Source: Polyangiaceae bacterium (GTDB lineage Bacteria > Myxococcota_A > Polyangia > Polyangiales > Polyangiaceae). Taken from it: a DNA stretch of 64,000 bases. Of the stretch, positions 7,489 through 16,443 are shown one piece after another. A model generated the notes under the pieces. The model made no database searches. It saw nothing but the letters and a program-made list of their open reading frames with translations, and was not told the DNA's origin. Within the stretch, counting starts at the first letter, position 1, and every line of letters begins with the position of its first letter. The DNA lies in NCBI GenBank assembly GCA_029261965.1, contig JAJDAH010000036.1:1-64000 (forward strand). Reading direction: 5' to 3'. The position numbers and the translations under genes are program-made.

Positions 7489-9393
7489 TCAGGGGAGTGA
7501 CCGCGGCACGACTGGCCGTGACTCGAGCAGCTGCCGGAGCGGATCGAACACCTCACGCTCGACCGTGGGTCCAAACGTGACCGTCTCTTCGTAGTGCCTA
7601 CCCGGTGCTTCGACGAAGTACGGCAAGCTCTCGTCGAGAAGGAAATCGTACTCGGGAACGATGTACCCGGCATAGCCGAGCGCCAACGAAACCACCCAGC
7701 GATGCTCGACGTCCGAATGTCGAGACAAGTCCATGACTCGATCGCGATCCATGATGGTGATGTCCGTCACCTCCGGCTGACACCGCGAATAGCCATCGGT
7801 CTCGCAGTCGGGGTGAACCGACGGATGATTGAGCACTTGGAATGGTTCCGGCGTGAACAGGTACGGCGGATCGACGGCGGTCAGGCCATCGCGAGTGGCG
7901 AGCATGAGTTCGGCATGTGGCTCGCCCGGGACCGTGACGAGCTGGGCCAGGCCCAAGTCGACAACGGCGACCTGCGCCTTGAGGAGTGGAAAGTTACCTG
8001 CGGCGATGGGCAACGCCGGGTCGTAGTGAAACCCAGTGACGTCGAACAAACCGAGCTCGGCGCCGAACAGAAGCTGAAGGTTCTGAGCTTCGACGAAGAT
8101 CTCTTGGGCGCGGATCCCCAAGCGAGCGACCTCCACGGTCCGAGCGCCGGCCTCGAGAGATCGGAGCGCGTACGCCGCAAGCAACTTCCCCTGAGTCTCG
8201 GCATTTTCGATACTGCCTCCCGGGTTCTCGACGCCGTCGAAGCCCGTGCGGCGCACGACACCCGGACCCACTTGCCCGCCTAGAGCTCCGGGAAAGAAGA
8301 TCGCCTCACCACCCACACCCGAGGCCTCGAAGAGCACTTCACCGGAACCGCCGCGCTCGAGGATACCGCCCTCGACGGCGTCGCGAAGCGCGCCGGGGTA
8401 GTCGGCGTGGAGGCGAGTATTGCCGAGCCCGGCGTACTCGGCGTGCGCCGTCCAGTTGATGAGCGTCGCCACCGTCGCGCCGTCGCTCGTCGCGACAAAG
8501 CGAATCGTGCGCAGCTCGTCGTCGATGACGACCGGATCGCGGGTGTCACTCACGAACGCCGCGGCTCGATGACCGGCCCGATCGGTCCCTTCGAGACTAC
8601 CGTCGACTCGGATGGATCCGAATTGCGTGCTCACCGGTTGGCGTGTCGACCACGCGCTCGCGATCGCGTCGACCGTTTGCTGCCGAATGCGCTCGTTGTA
8701 TTCGAGCTTGAGGCCCGTTTCGTTCACGTTTCTGCCGAAGAACCCTACGGTGTCCTGGGTTTGATGGTCGTGGGTGGCAGAAACGACGACCAGATCGACC
8801 TCGACCTCGGGGTGCTGGGCCCGTAGCAGCTCCCTCGTGCGCTCGACTTCCTCGTACAACCAGAGGATCGCGTCGACCGCGCAGAGCGCCACTGCAGTCT
8901 CGCCCTGGGAGAGCACCGCGCATCCCACTTCGGTGGGTCCCGCGACCTCGGTGATGCCGCGCCCGAGACTCGTGCCGGCGATCCACCAACAATTGACCGG
9001 ATCGACTGCGTCGCAGGTATCCGGTTGGGTGGGATCGCAGGAGCCGAGCGCCACGCACTTGTCGCCGATTCCGGGCTCGAAGATGACGTCGCTGCCGCCA
9101 ACGGCGTGGGCGATCACATGGTCGACGTCGGGCGTGATGTCTCGCACGGCGACACCGGCATGAAGCGTGAGATCTTCCGACGGCGCGCAGCGGTCGTCAC
9201 CAGGGCAGCGAAGCCCGGGCAGCTCGTCGTTGAATTCGTTTCCTACCGGAGGCCCAATCGGGGCGCCGGCATCCATCGTCGCTCCAGCGGAACCCCCGCT
9301 CGACATGCCGGCCGCCACAGAATCGTCGGTGGCGCAGCCCGACAGCGACAGCACCACACCAACGAGCAAGGAGTAAGCCGCGGTAGGGCGCAT
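7489..9393 (-). CDS. Neutral ceramidase-like lipoprotein
   Basis: About 634 residues from ATG 9393, chosen because it gives a clean lipoprotein signal (SLLVGVVLSLSGC). After a short Gly/Ala linker the protein resembles the N-terminal domain of neutral/alkaline non-lysosomal ceramidases: LHAGVAVRDITPD, then the metal-binding-type motif SATHDHQTQDT, and later INWTAHAEYAG and VPGEPHAEL. The ceramidase catalytic hexapeptide GDVSPN is not present at the expected place, where the sequence reads ASGVGGEAIFFPGALGG. A ceramide substrate is therefore doubtful; family membership is likelier than function. It is divergent from the FG-GAP lipoprotein with 69 bases between starts and probably sits on the outer membrane. 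Confidence 0.75.
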   Translation of the reverse strand: MRPTAAYSLLVGVVLSLSGCATDDSVAAGMSSGGSAGATMDAGAPIGPPVGNEFNDELPGLRCPGDDRCAPSEDLTLHAGVAVRDITPDVDHVIAHAVGGSDVIFEPGIGDKCVALGSCDPTQPDTCDAVDPVNCWWIAGTSLGRGITEVAGPTEVGCAVLSQGETAVALCAVDAILWLYEEVERTRELLRAQHPEVEVDLVVVSATHDHQTQDTVGFFGRNVNETGLKLEYNERIRQQTVDAIASAWSTRQPVSTQFGSIRVDGSLEGTDRAGHRAAAFVSDTRDPVVIDDELRTIRFVATSDGATVATLINWTAHAEYAGLGNTRLHADYPGALRDAVEGGILERGGSGEVLFEASGVGGEAIFFPGALGGQVGPGVVRRTGFDGVENPGGSIENAETQGKLLAAYALRSLEAGARTVEVARLGIRAQEIFVEAQNLQLLFGAELGLFDVTGFHYDPALPIAAGNFPLLKAQVAVVDLGLAQLVTVPGEPHAELMLATRDGLTAVDPPYLFTPEPFQVLNHPSVHPDCETDGYSRCQPEVTDITIMDRDRVMDLSRHSDVEHRWVVSLALGYAGYIVPEYDFLLDESLPYFVEAPGRHYEETVTFGPTVEREVFDPLRQLLESRPVVPRSLP

Positions 9394-9427
9394 CCGACAT
9401 GAATATACCCCTCGCGGCATCAATGCC

Positions 9428-9456
9428 TCGTCAGTCGGCATCCGAGCGGATAAAAT
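9428..9456 (+). promoter_or_regulatory. Candidate sigma-70-like promoter for the FG-GAP lipoprotein
   Basis: TCGTCA at 9428-9433 and TAAAAT at 9451-9456 are separated by 17 bases, giving 4/6 and 5/6 matches to -35 and -10 consensus. The ATG at 9463 lies 7 bases after the -10 element, so a transcript from here would be leaderless. Prediction only. Confidence 0.4.
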
Positions 9457-9462
9457 GCGTCG

Positions 9463-11229
9463 ATGATTCGCTCGATCGGCGTATTGACCGCGTGCACGCT
9501 CGCCCTCGGCACCGGTTGCGGAGACTCGAATTCGAATGGAGGCGGCTCGGCGGGATCCAGCGCAGCGGCGGGATCCGGCGCGGCGGCGGGGTCCGGCGCG
9601 GCCGGATCCAGCGGCGCGGCGGCGGGTGGCTCAGGAGCGACCGCCGCCGGCGGAACCGGGGCTGTGGCTGGTGCAGGCGGTAACGGCACCGGCGGCAGCT
9701 CCGCAACCGGCGGAACGGGGGGCGGCACCACGACGCCTCCACCGGCGGCGTGCGACCCGGCGGCTAGCGGCGGCTCCGCGACGGTCTCGGCTCCCGAGCT
9801 CTTGTTCCGCGCGGGGGACCGCTGGCAGGAAGGTTGGCTCGGCTCGCCGGCCGTCGCCGACTTGGATGGGGATGGCTCGAACGAAATCGTGGTCGCCCGC
9901 GGCGCGGCGTTGCTCGCGTGGAGCTCCACGGGTGATGTCCGGTTCAAGATCGACCTCGGGATGGGTCGCATTTGGGCGAGCCCCGTCGTGGCCGACTTCC
10001 GCGGCGACAACAAGCTCGAGATCGTTTTCGCCAACAGAGACGAGATCCACATGGTGGACGACCAGGGGGCTGAGGTCTCCGGCTTCCCGGTTACGTGGGA
10101 CGACGAGATTCGTTCCCTCGCGGCCGGTGACGTCGACGGCGACGGGGCCCTCGACATCGTCGCGGCACCGGCCCGAGGCAACCCCACCGACGTGATGAAC
10201 GCGTGGCGCGCGGATGGCAGCCCCGTGCCGGGTTTTCCGCCGTTGGGCTCGGCCACGAGCGGCTGCGACATGCGTTGTTATCTCGCCGGGTGTTTCGACC
10301 AGAACCTCGCCGTCGGGGATCTCGATGGTGACGGCAAACACGACATCGTTGCCCCTCACGACAACGCCTACGCCAGTATCCATCGCGGCACCGGCGAGGC
10401 CTTCGACGCCGAATCGAGCTTCATGGGCGCGAGCAAGACTCCCGGCGTGCGGTACCTGCACGACATCGCGTTCGCTCGACAGGGCTGGGCCCCGGACGAG
10501 AGCACCGCGCTGCAAGCCCACTTCACCAACACCGCCCCAGCGATCGCGGACCTCGATGGCGACGGTACGCCCGAAGTTCTCATGCTCGCCAGCGTACAGA
10601 ACGCGTCACAGGACGATCGAGAGCAAGGCGTCGCGCTCTGGGCCGTGAGATCCGACGCGAGCCGGTATCCTGGCTGGGAAGAGCCGTTTCACGCGCCGGG
10701 CTACCTCTCTGGGCTCTGGGACTACGGCAACAACATCGTCGCGATCACCAACCAGGTCACCGTGGCGGACATCGACCCCCAAACGACGGGTCCGGAAATG
10801 ATCTTCGCCGGTTTCGACGGAAAGATTCACGCGGTCTCCAGCGCCAAGCAGAGCCTCTGGACGGCGACATACACGGCCGACCCCGACGTGGCGACTGGCG
10901 GCGTCGTCGTCGCCGACCTCTCGGGCGATGGTCGTCCGGAGATCGTTTTTGCGACTTACTCGTCGGACGACGACAAGGGCGCGCTGTTCGTGCTCGATGC
11001 GGGGGGCAACACGCTTCACCAGGTCGCCCTGCCGCGGCGGGGGGCCATGCCCGTGCCGACCATTGCGGACGTCGACACGAACGGGAGCTTGGAAATTGTG
11101 GTTTCGCTCAAAGACGCCGAAGACCGCGTGGAAATGATTCGCGTCTACACCGTGCCTGGCTCCGAAACGAACTGTCTCTTGTGGCCGACCGCCCGCGCCA
11201 ACCTCTTGAGAAACGGTTGGGTCCGCTGA
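9463..11229 (+). CDS. FG-GAP/VCBS-repeat lipoprotein (beta-propeller)
   Basis: 588 residues. The signal peptide ends in a lipobox (TLALGTGC), then an S/A/G-rich linker to about residue 95. The rest is an integrin-alpha-type propeller with repeated D-x-D-G-D calcium-loop motifs: ADLDGDGSNEIVVA, GDVDGDGALDIVAAP, GDLDGDGKHDIVAPH, ADLDGDGTPEVLML, ADLSGDGRPEIVFA and ADVDTNGSLEIVVS. Such propellers occur in exported adhesion or scaffold proteins. A short Cys-rich insert (CDMRCYLAGCFDQ) sits between the second and third blades seen. A small downstream frame overlaps its 3' end. Confidence 0.88.
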   Translation: MIRSIGVLTACTLALGTGCGDSNSNGGGSAGSSAAAGSGAAAGSGAAGSSGAAAGGSGATAAGGTGAVAGAGGNGTGGSSATGGTGGGTTTPPPAACDPAASGGSATVSAPELLFRAGDRWQEGWLGSPAVADLDGDGSNEIVVARGAALLAWSSTGDVRFKIDLGMGRIWASPVVADFRGDNKLEIVFANRDEIHMVDDQGAEVSGFPVTWDDEIRSLAAGDVDGDGALDIVAAPARGNPTDVMNAWRADGSPVPGFPPLGSATSGCDMRCYLAGCFDQNLAVGDLDGDGKHDIVAPHDNAYASIHRGTGEAFDAESSFMGASKTPGVRYLHDIAFARQGWAPDESTALQAHFTNTAPAIADLDGDGTPEVLMLASVQNASQDDREQGVALWAVRSDASRYPGWEEPFHAPGYLSGLWDYGNNIVAITNQVTVADIDPQTTGPEMIFAGFDGKIHAVSSAKQSLWTATYTADPDVATGGVVVADLSGDGRPEIVFATYSSDDDKGALFVLDAGGNTLHQVALPRRGAMPVPTIADVDTNGSLEIVVSLKDAEDRVEMIRVYTVPGSETNCLLWPTARANLLRNGWVR

Positions 11230-11849
11230 TCGACGGCGCGAAGCATCGTGTCTGTGATCGAGCCAGACGTGCCCACCGACGCCGGCTGGTCAGCGCCGTC
11301 TTCGTCACAATCGGCGCCACCACCGCTTGCGAGGGCGCGCTGGAGGAAGGAACGGCTCGGAGTACGACGCCGCCGAAGCCGACGGTCGAGATCCAGACCC
11401 CCGAGTGGCCGAACGAAACGCGAATCCACCGACCCGCGCTCGAACGATTGACGGAAACCTCCCGACGAGCGGTTGCGGCTTCGCCGGTACCGGCCCTGGT
11501 TCCCAATGATCCGAGTCTATTGGCGGTGGGCTTGGTGACGACCGGCGAGCACTTCGTCGCGTTCAGCGCCACCGTCGGGGACGTCAACCTGAGCGTGCAC
11601 GCGACGCGGGTCGCGCATCGTCGGGCGAACGTTGGGCCGGCGCGTGGAGATCGAGATATGCGCGGTAGCCGAGGCTTCGTGTCTCGGAACGAAGGAATTT
11701 GGTCGGCGAGTTGGCTCGAAAGCGGCGTGGCCTACAGCCTCGAAGTCGAATGCGCTCGAACCGACACCCGTTGCGACGACGAGCGCTACTTGCTCGAACA
11801 GGTCGAACGACTGGTTTTTGTAGGACCTGCCGTAGGCGAAGAGCCTTGA
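11181..11849 (+). CDS. Hypothetical lipoprotein
   Basis: 222 codons if read from GTG at 11181, which overlaps the end of the upstream gene by 49 bases. The true start may be a CTG/TTG nearer the hydrophobic segment, as no ATG is available. The segment RRRLVSAVFVTIGATTACEG looks like a lipoprotein signal (TTAC), followed by a Pro/Thr linker. The body (SLLAVGLVTTGEHFVAFSATVGDVNLSVHATR ... WLESGVAYSLEVECART) reads like a small beta-rich domain containing two later cysteines. I recognise no family. Position and overlap suggest co-expression with the FG-GAP protein. Confidence 0.55.
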   Translation: MADRPRQPLEKRLGPLIDGAKHRVCDRARRAHRRRLVSAVFVTIGATTACEGALEEGTARSTTPPKPTVEIQTPEWPNETRIHRPALERLTETSRRAVAASPVPALVPNDPSLLAVGLVTTGEHFVAFSATVGDVNLSVHATRVAHRRANVGPARGDRDMRGSRGFVSRNEGIWSASWLESGVAYSLEVECARTDTRCDDERYLLEQVERLVFVGPAVGEEP

Positions 11850-12008
11850 AGCCCAGAGGCGAGCAGAGGCGAGCCCACCCCTGATTTTCCGGTGGCGGGT
11901 GCGACATTGCGTCGAACCCGACGCCGCCAAGTGGACGCGCTGCCGAAAGAGTAAAGCCAAGCGCCGCGACTTATGAGAAGGTAACTTGACGCCGTTTGTC
12001 GTCGCGCA

Positions 12009-12650
12009 ATGTGGCTCAAGTTCCGGCAAACTCACTTCCCGCTCCGACAGGGACAAACCCTGATCGGTCGGAGCCCCTACTGCTCACTGGTGATCAGTAG
12101 CGGGCGAGTATCGCGGGAACACGCCATCGTCATCCTGACCGGAAGCACTCTCGAGCTCGAAGATCTCGGCAGTTCGAATGGAACGTTCCTGAACGGGAAG
12201 AAAATCCAGGAGAGACGCGAACTCGCTCTCGGCGACGCGATTCGAATCGGCACGGAATTCCTCGAAGTCGTCGAAGTCGGCTCGGACGAGCGAGCACGCG
12301 CCAAGACCTATGACGGCGAAAACTACGAGGCCACGAGGGAGGACGAGCCAACGACGAGCACCCACGACGACGCGCTCAGCGTCCTCGAATCTCTCGTCGC
12401 CGCCGCATCGGATGCCCAGCGGTACGAGTCGCTCGCGCCGATGATAGAAAAGGCCGTCAACTCGATGGTCGACGAGTACAAAAGAGGCGCGCTCGAGCTC
12501 GACGAGCCTCGCGCCATCCGACTGGCGGCGTGCGTGGCCCGCGTAGTTTCCTGGTTCCCGAACGGTTCACGAGACGCGTGGCGCGACCACGTCGAAGGCG
12601 CGCTCAAACCTTATGGCCTCCGCCTATCGAGCCGGCCGCCGGCTCCGTGA
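12009..12650 (+). CDS. FHA-domain protein
   Basis: 213 residues. An FHA phosphothreonine-binding domain occupies about residues 3-92: LIGRSPYCSLVI, SGRVSREHAIV and DLGSSNGTFLNGKKI carry the conserved GR, SR-H and NGT/N residues. The C-terminal 120 residues are helical and acidic (LSVLESLVAAASDAQRYESLAPMIEKA) with no family that I recognise. There is no signal peptide, so it is cytoplasmic. FHA proteins read phosphothreonine marks made by Hanks kinases such as the one at 4412, but linkage to that kinase is inference. The 159-base gap upstream holds a tandem agaggcgagc duplication near 11856 and no gene. Confidence 0.88.
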   Translation: MWLKFRQTHFPLRQGQTLIGRSPYCSLVISSGRVSREHAIVILTGSTLELEDLGSSNGTFLNGKKIQERRELALGDAIRIGTEFLEVVEVGSDERARAKTYDGENYEATREDEPTTSTHDDALSVLESLVAAASDAQRYESLAPMIEKAVNSMVDEYKRGALELDEPRAIRLAACVARVVSWFPNGSRDAWRDHVEGALKPYGLRLSSRPPAP

Positions 12651-12702
12651 GCTCTTCCACCGGCGCTCGAACATTTCACGATTGAGCTTAGTTTCCGCAA
12701 AA

Positions 12703-12734
12703 ATGCAGATTTGCACGTACATGCAGACCTGCAC
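12703..12734. promoter_or_regulatory. Two 14-bp direct repeats upstream of RCC1 lipoprotein
   Basis: ATGCAGATTTGCAC (12703-12716) and ATGCAGACCTGCAC (12721-12734) differ at two positions and repeat with an 18-base period. The linker between them gives TGCAcGTACaTGCA, a near-palindrome. The pair lies about 20-50 bases before the likely ATG at 12756, so it may be a regulator-binding site. Confidence 0.45.
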
Positions 12735-12755
12735 TTAACCTACCGTGACGGGCGC

Positions 12756-14330
12756 ATGAAGGCTCGTGCAAACCGAGGTGGGCTCTGTCGAGCGGTGGTG
12801 CTCTTGGCCGGCGTTTCGCTCGCCGCGTGCGCGACCGCCGAGCCACCTCCCCGGAGCCTGGGTTGGTCGCCCGGCTCTGGTAACTCCGCCGCGGCCGGCG
12901 CCAGCGGCTCGACGGCGATGCCACCGAGTCCGGGTTCGCCGTCGGCCACCGGGGGTAACGGTTCCACCGGAGGTGCGGGAGGTGTGGGCGGCGGTCCAGG
13001 TGGCTCCGAACCGGCGGGTGGCACGGGCGGCCTCGCGGGGAGTGCAGGATCGGCGGGTTTGGGTGCCGCCGGCAGCGTCGGTTCGACGGGCGGCGCGGGT
13101 TCGGCCGGCCGCGCCGGTGCGGGAGGTTTGGCGGGGGCGGCTGGAACGACAGGCAGTGCCGGCACTGGCGGTCAGGGCGGAACTGGCGGTCAAGGCGGAA
13201 CCGCCGGTCAAGGCGGCGCAGGAGGCGCAGGAGGCGCAGGAGGCGGAGTGCTCGTGCCACGGCTCGGTTCGATCGCGTCCGGCGACGATCACACCTGCGC
13301 GCTCCGAACCGGCCAAGTCGCGTGTTGGGGAGAGAACATCTTCGGTCAGGTCGGCGATGGGACGTCGCAGTCTCCACGCGCAACTCCGCTCGTGGTGGGC
13401 AGCATCGCCGACGCGGTCGACGTGACCGCAGGAAGCAACTTCTCGTGCGCCACCCTGTCCACGGGCACGGTCCAGTGCTGGGGACAGAACGGGTTAGCGC
13501 AGCTCGGTCGCGGCAATACGAGCGGCAGCGAAAAGAATGCGGGGGCGGTGAGTGGGCTCACCGACGCCGTGCAGGTAGCGGCCGGCAGCGACTTTGCGTG
13601 CGCGCTCCGCAGCACGGGCGAGGCTTCCTGCTGGGGATGGAACGACTGGGGGCAACTGGGCGACAGCTCGACGAGCCAGCGTCGTTCGCCGGTTGCGGTC
13701 ACTGGCATCGCGGATGTGGTGCAAGTGGACGCGGGCAACGACCACACCTGCGCGCTTCACGCAACGGGAGCAGTGAGCTGTTGGGGTCGAAACCACGCGG
13801 GACAACTCGGGAAGGGCACCACATCCACACGCGAGACGACGCCGGTGCTGGTTTCGGGGATCTCCAACGCCACTCGGGTCGCCGCCGGAAACGATTTCAG
13901 CTGCGCGGTGCTCGACGACGGGCAGGCAGCGTGTTGGGGCTACAACATTTGGGGCCAGCTCGGCAACGGAACCACGTCGAATCAGAATCCGACGCCGACG
14001 AACGTCTCGATGATCACCGACGCCGTTGCCATCGAGGTCGGGGGCAAACATGCGTGCGCGGTGCGTGCCTCCGGCGCGGTGTCGTGCTGGGGCTACAACG
14101 ACTTCGGCCAACTCGGCAATGGAACGACCACCCGAAGCTCGGTCCCAGTCGACGTCGCTCCACTCATGGATGCCGCGGGGATCGCAACCGGATCTGGCCT
14201 CGGCCATTCGTGCGCCGAGCGCGCGAACGGAGCGATCGATTGCTGGGGCTACAACATCTTCGGTCAGCTCGGCACGGGCAGCACGACCCTGAGGGAAGCC
14301 TCGCCTGTCGCCGTGATCAGCCTGCCCTGA
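12756..14330 (+). CDS. RCC1-repeat lipoprotein
   Basis: 524 residues from ATG 12756. Another in-frame ATG lies 45 bases upstream, but it overlaps the direct repeats and adds no sensible signal. The signal peptide has lipobox VSLAAC, then a Gly/Ala/Ser linker to about residue 165. Seven RCC1/BNR-type blades follow, each close to H/SC[AS][LTV]...G...CWG.N..GQ[LV]G.GT, for example DHTCALRTGQVACWGENIFGQ and GKHACAVRASGAVSCWGYND. The set suggests a complete seven-bladed propeller displayed on the surface. Each blade contains a Cys pair (CAx / CWG), a common extracellular variation. The ligand is unknown. Confidence 0.9.
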   Translation: MKARANRGGLCRAVVLLAGVSLAACATAEPPPRSLGWSPGSGNSAAAGASGSTAMPPSPGSPSATGGNGSTGGAGGVGGGPGGSEPAGGTGGLAGSAGSAGLGAAGSVGSTGGAGSAGRAGAGGLAGAAGTTGSAGTGGQGGTGGQGGTAGQGGAGGAGGAGGGVLVPRLGSIASGDDHTCALRTGQVACWGENIFGQVGDGTSQSPRATPLVVGSIADAVDVTAGSNFSCATLSTGTVQCWGQNGLAQLGRGNTSGSEKNAGAVSGLTDAVQVAAGSDFACALRSTGEASCWGWNDWGQLGDSSTSQRRSPVAVTGIADVVQVDAGNDHTCALHATGAVSCWGRNHAGQLGKGTTSTRETTPVLVSGISNATRVAAGNDFSCAVLDDGQAACWGYNIWGQLGNGTTSNQNPTPTNVSMITDAVAIEVGGKHACAVRASGAVSCWGYNDFGQLGNGTTTRSSVPVDVAPLMDAAGIATGSGLGHSCAERANGAIDCWGYNIFGQLGTGSTTLREASPVAVISLP

Positions 14331-14346
14331 ACGGTAGGCCCTGCAC

Positions 14347-14381
14347 GGTAGAGCTAAGAGCTACCCTCCCTGCGCGGGAGG
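14347..14381. terminator. Stem-loops in convergent intergenic gap
   Basis: Between the stops of two convergent genes lie GGTAG(9 nt)CTACC (14347-14365) and CCTCCC-tgcgc-GGGAGG (14365-14381). There is no clear U-tract, but the GC-rich second hairpin could stop transcription from either side. Confidence 0.45.
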
Positions 14382-14382
14382 C

Positions 14383-15342
14383 TCAGCGCGGCACGCACTT
14401 GCCCGGCGAGTCGGGCACCAGGCACGCCGAAAGGCACTGACACACGCTCGCGCCGTCGCATCGGCCACCGGCACAATCCGTGTCACGCCAACATTCTCCC
14501 GTCACCGGCGGCGCCTTGCACGCACCGTTGACACAGCTCGGTGCGGCCATCGTGCAGTCTCGGTCGGTCGAACAGCAGGCGGGATCGTCGGGGACACAGA
14601 GCCCCTGCTGATCCGCGGTGGCGCAATCCGCATTGCACGGGCAAACGAACGCGCCCGAGCACTTCATGCTACCGCCACACTCCCCGTCTCTCCAACAGCT
14701 CCCGGAATCCGACGGGCTCTTGCAAATGGTGGAGATGCAGATCGACCGCATGCCCGGACACTGGACGTCGTCGGAGCAGCACGCCGGCGGATCCACGCAC
14801 GGCTCTGCTTCGAGCCGCCACATCCCGTTCGAGCAACTCGCGCTCAAACGACCGGCGCCGCCGCACTCGTCATAGCGACAAGCGTCGCCGGGTATGTCGC
14901 AAGGATCGCAAGCTTCCCCTGCGGTCGGAACCTGCATGGGGCACTCCGGTGGGGCACACCCCGGGCAGACGGAAGGTTGCCATTGACCGTTTTGACAGAC
15001 GTTCGAGCATGGGCAGCACCCGTTCTCGACGCAATTAGCGCCTTCGGTGTCGCAAGAGCCCCCGGCAACGCATCCGTTGCTCCCGCCGCCGGTACCCGAG
15101 CCGCCAGCACCCGAACCGCCCGTTCCGGTACCGCCGGTGCCCGAGCCTCCTCCGCCACTCGTTCCGCCGGTCCCGGTCGCTCCGCTGCCGCCACTCCCCG
15201 TCGACGTCCCGCCAGCGCCGGCGCTGGCCCCGCTGCCAGCGTCCCCCCCGGATCCATCACCGGTCTCTGATGTCGACCCACCACAAGCGACCGCCCAGAG
15301 CCCCACGCTCGCCACCAACACCGCACTGAAGATCCTTGCCAT
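14383..15342 (-). CDS. Cys-rich Gly-linker lipoprotein
   Basis: About 319 residues; starts at ATG 15342 or 15351. Lipobox ASVGLWAVAC, then a Gly/Ser/Ala/Thr linker to about residue 90. The body is a Cys-rich chain with repeated short motifs: CPGCAPPECP, ACCSDDVQCPG, ACCSTDRDC, GSCWRDGEC, GECWRDTDC, CPCNADC, CQCLSAC. These give two related halves of the type S/T-G-x-CWRDxxC-x-G ... CxC-x3-C. It is likely disulphide-bonded and extracellular, with no known enzymatic motif. Its stop converges on that of the RCC1 gene. Confidence 0.78.
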   Translation of the reverse strand: MARIFSAVLVASVGLWAVACGGSTSETGDGSGGDAGSGASAGAGGTSTGSGGSGATGTGGTSGGGGSGTGGTGTGGSGAGGSGTGGGSNGCVAGGSCDTEGANCVENGCCPCSNVCQNGQWQPSVCPGCAPPECPMQVPTAGEACDPCDIPGDACRYDECGGAGRLSASCSNGMWRLEAEPCVDPPACCSDDVQCPGMRSICISTICKSPSDSGSCWRDGECGGSMKCSGAFVCPCNADCATADQQGLCVPDDPACCSTDRDCTMAAPSCVNGACKAPPVTGECWRDTDCAGGRCDGASVCQCLSACLVPDSPGKCVPR

Positions 15343-15469
15343 GGCAAGCATTGAGCACGCCCCATGCCAACGGCGCAACCCAAAAACCAGCGACAATCGG
15401 GGCAACGGTTGTGCCAGTTGGCACATCCCCGGGTGCGGATGCCCGACCCCCTGCGTCGGCTTCAAATCT

Positions 15470-16435
15470 TCAGTTCAGGTCGCAGAGCTCGAAGACCAGC
15501 GCGCCGTCTGCCCGACACATCGTCGCGGGGGTGGAGGGATCGACGTACTCGGTGCACGAGAAAGTGGCGCGGATGAACCCCGGCCCGACGAGCCCACCGA
15601 CGTCTGCAGTCGAGTCGAGAGCCACGGTGCAGGGTGTCGTACTGGGATTCTCACCGCTGAAGCCGGGAACCGTCACGCTCGAGATGGACGCCGACGCACT
15701 GGCGAACGGCATGATGGACCCGTTGATGGCGAGCGTGAACGCGTGGTTGCCCGCTTGAGACATGCTTCCAAAAACCTCGAAGTTGCCGTTGGGCAGCTCG
15801 TGCACACGACAATCGACGCTTGCTCCAGCCATGCCGTTGGCGATTCGGTTGCCGCCTGGCACCGGCTCGCCGAGCTTGGCCTGAGGCAGAACCGGGCATT
15901 GGTTCCCGGAGAAGCGAATCTCCATCGCGCCGAATCTCAATGGCGGTGCCCCGCCCATGCCTGAGGCGCCGCCCATGCCTGAGGCCCCGCTCGTGCCCGA
16001 TGAACCGCTCGTGCCCGATGAACCGCTCATGCCCGATGAACCGTTCATGCCCGATGCGCCGCTCGTCCCACCGTTGCCGGCGGCGCCACTCGTACCACTC
16101 GCACCCGCCGCACCGCTCGCACCCGCCGCACCGCTCGTCCCCGACGCACCACTCGCCCCCGCGGATCCGACCATCCCGCCCGCGCCCGATGCGCCGGCGG
16201 CACCGCCCGTTCCCGGAGCACCGCCCGTCGCCACGCCGCCGCCAGTGCCTGTGGCGCCGCCCGTGCTGGGCGACCCGCCCGACCCGCCTGACCCGCCCGA
16301 GGAGAGCGATCCGCCAGTGCCCTCAACTCCGCCATCCGTATCCGCGCCGGCATCAGTCGCATTGCTCGCACCGGCGCTACCGTCGGAGCACCCCCAAGCC
16401 ACCGCAATGAACAAGATCGAAACGCTTCTTCGCAT
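15470..16435 (-). CDS. Gly/Ser-linker lipoprotein, small C-terminal domain
   Basis: About 321 residues from ATG 16435, which has a good Shine-Dalgarno (gagagga, 4-5 bases before). The signal SILFIAVAWGC is followed by an unusually long G/S/A/T/M low-complexity linker of about 150 residues. The C-terminal 120 residues (MEIRFSGNQCPV ... DCRVHELPNGNFEVFGSMSQAGNHAFTLAING ... FSCTEYVDPSTPATMC) form a small beta-rich domain with four to six cysteines of unknown family. It lies 8 bases downstream of the metallophosphoesterase stop, so the two are probably one transcript. Confidence 0.75.
   Translation of the reverse strand: MRRSVSILFIAVAWGCSDGSAGASNATDAGADTDGGVEGTGGSLSSGGSGGSGGSPSTGGATGTGGGVATGGAPGTGGAAGASGAGGMVGSAGASGASGTSGAAGASGAAGASGTSGAAGNGGTSGASGMNGSSGMSGSSGTSGSSGTSGASGMGGASGMGGAPPLRFGAMEIRFSGNQCPVLPQAKLGEPVPGGNRIANGMAGASVDCRVHELPNGNFEVFGSMSQAGNHAFTLAINGSIMPFASASASISSVTVPGFSGENPSTTPCTVALDSTADVGGLVGPGFIRATFSCTEYVDPSTPATMCRADGALVFELCDLN
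15993..16064. repeat. Four 18-bp tandem units in linker
   Basis: Units of gtgcccgatgaaccgctc start at 15993, 16011, 16029 and 16047; the first two are identical and the others have a few changes. They encode six-residue S-S-G-[TM]-S-G-type units on the minus strand. In-frame copy-number change is possible. Confidence 0.9.
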
Positions 16436-16443
16436 CTTTCCTC

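Noticed and set aside
15993-16064. 18-base tandem repeat as possible recombination or attachment site
   Set aside because: Fully explained as coding repeat of the linker; no integrase nearby.
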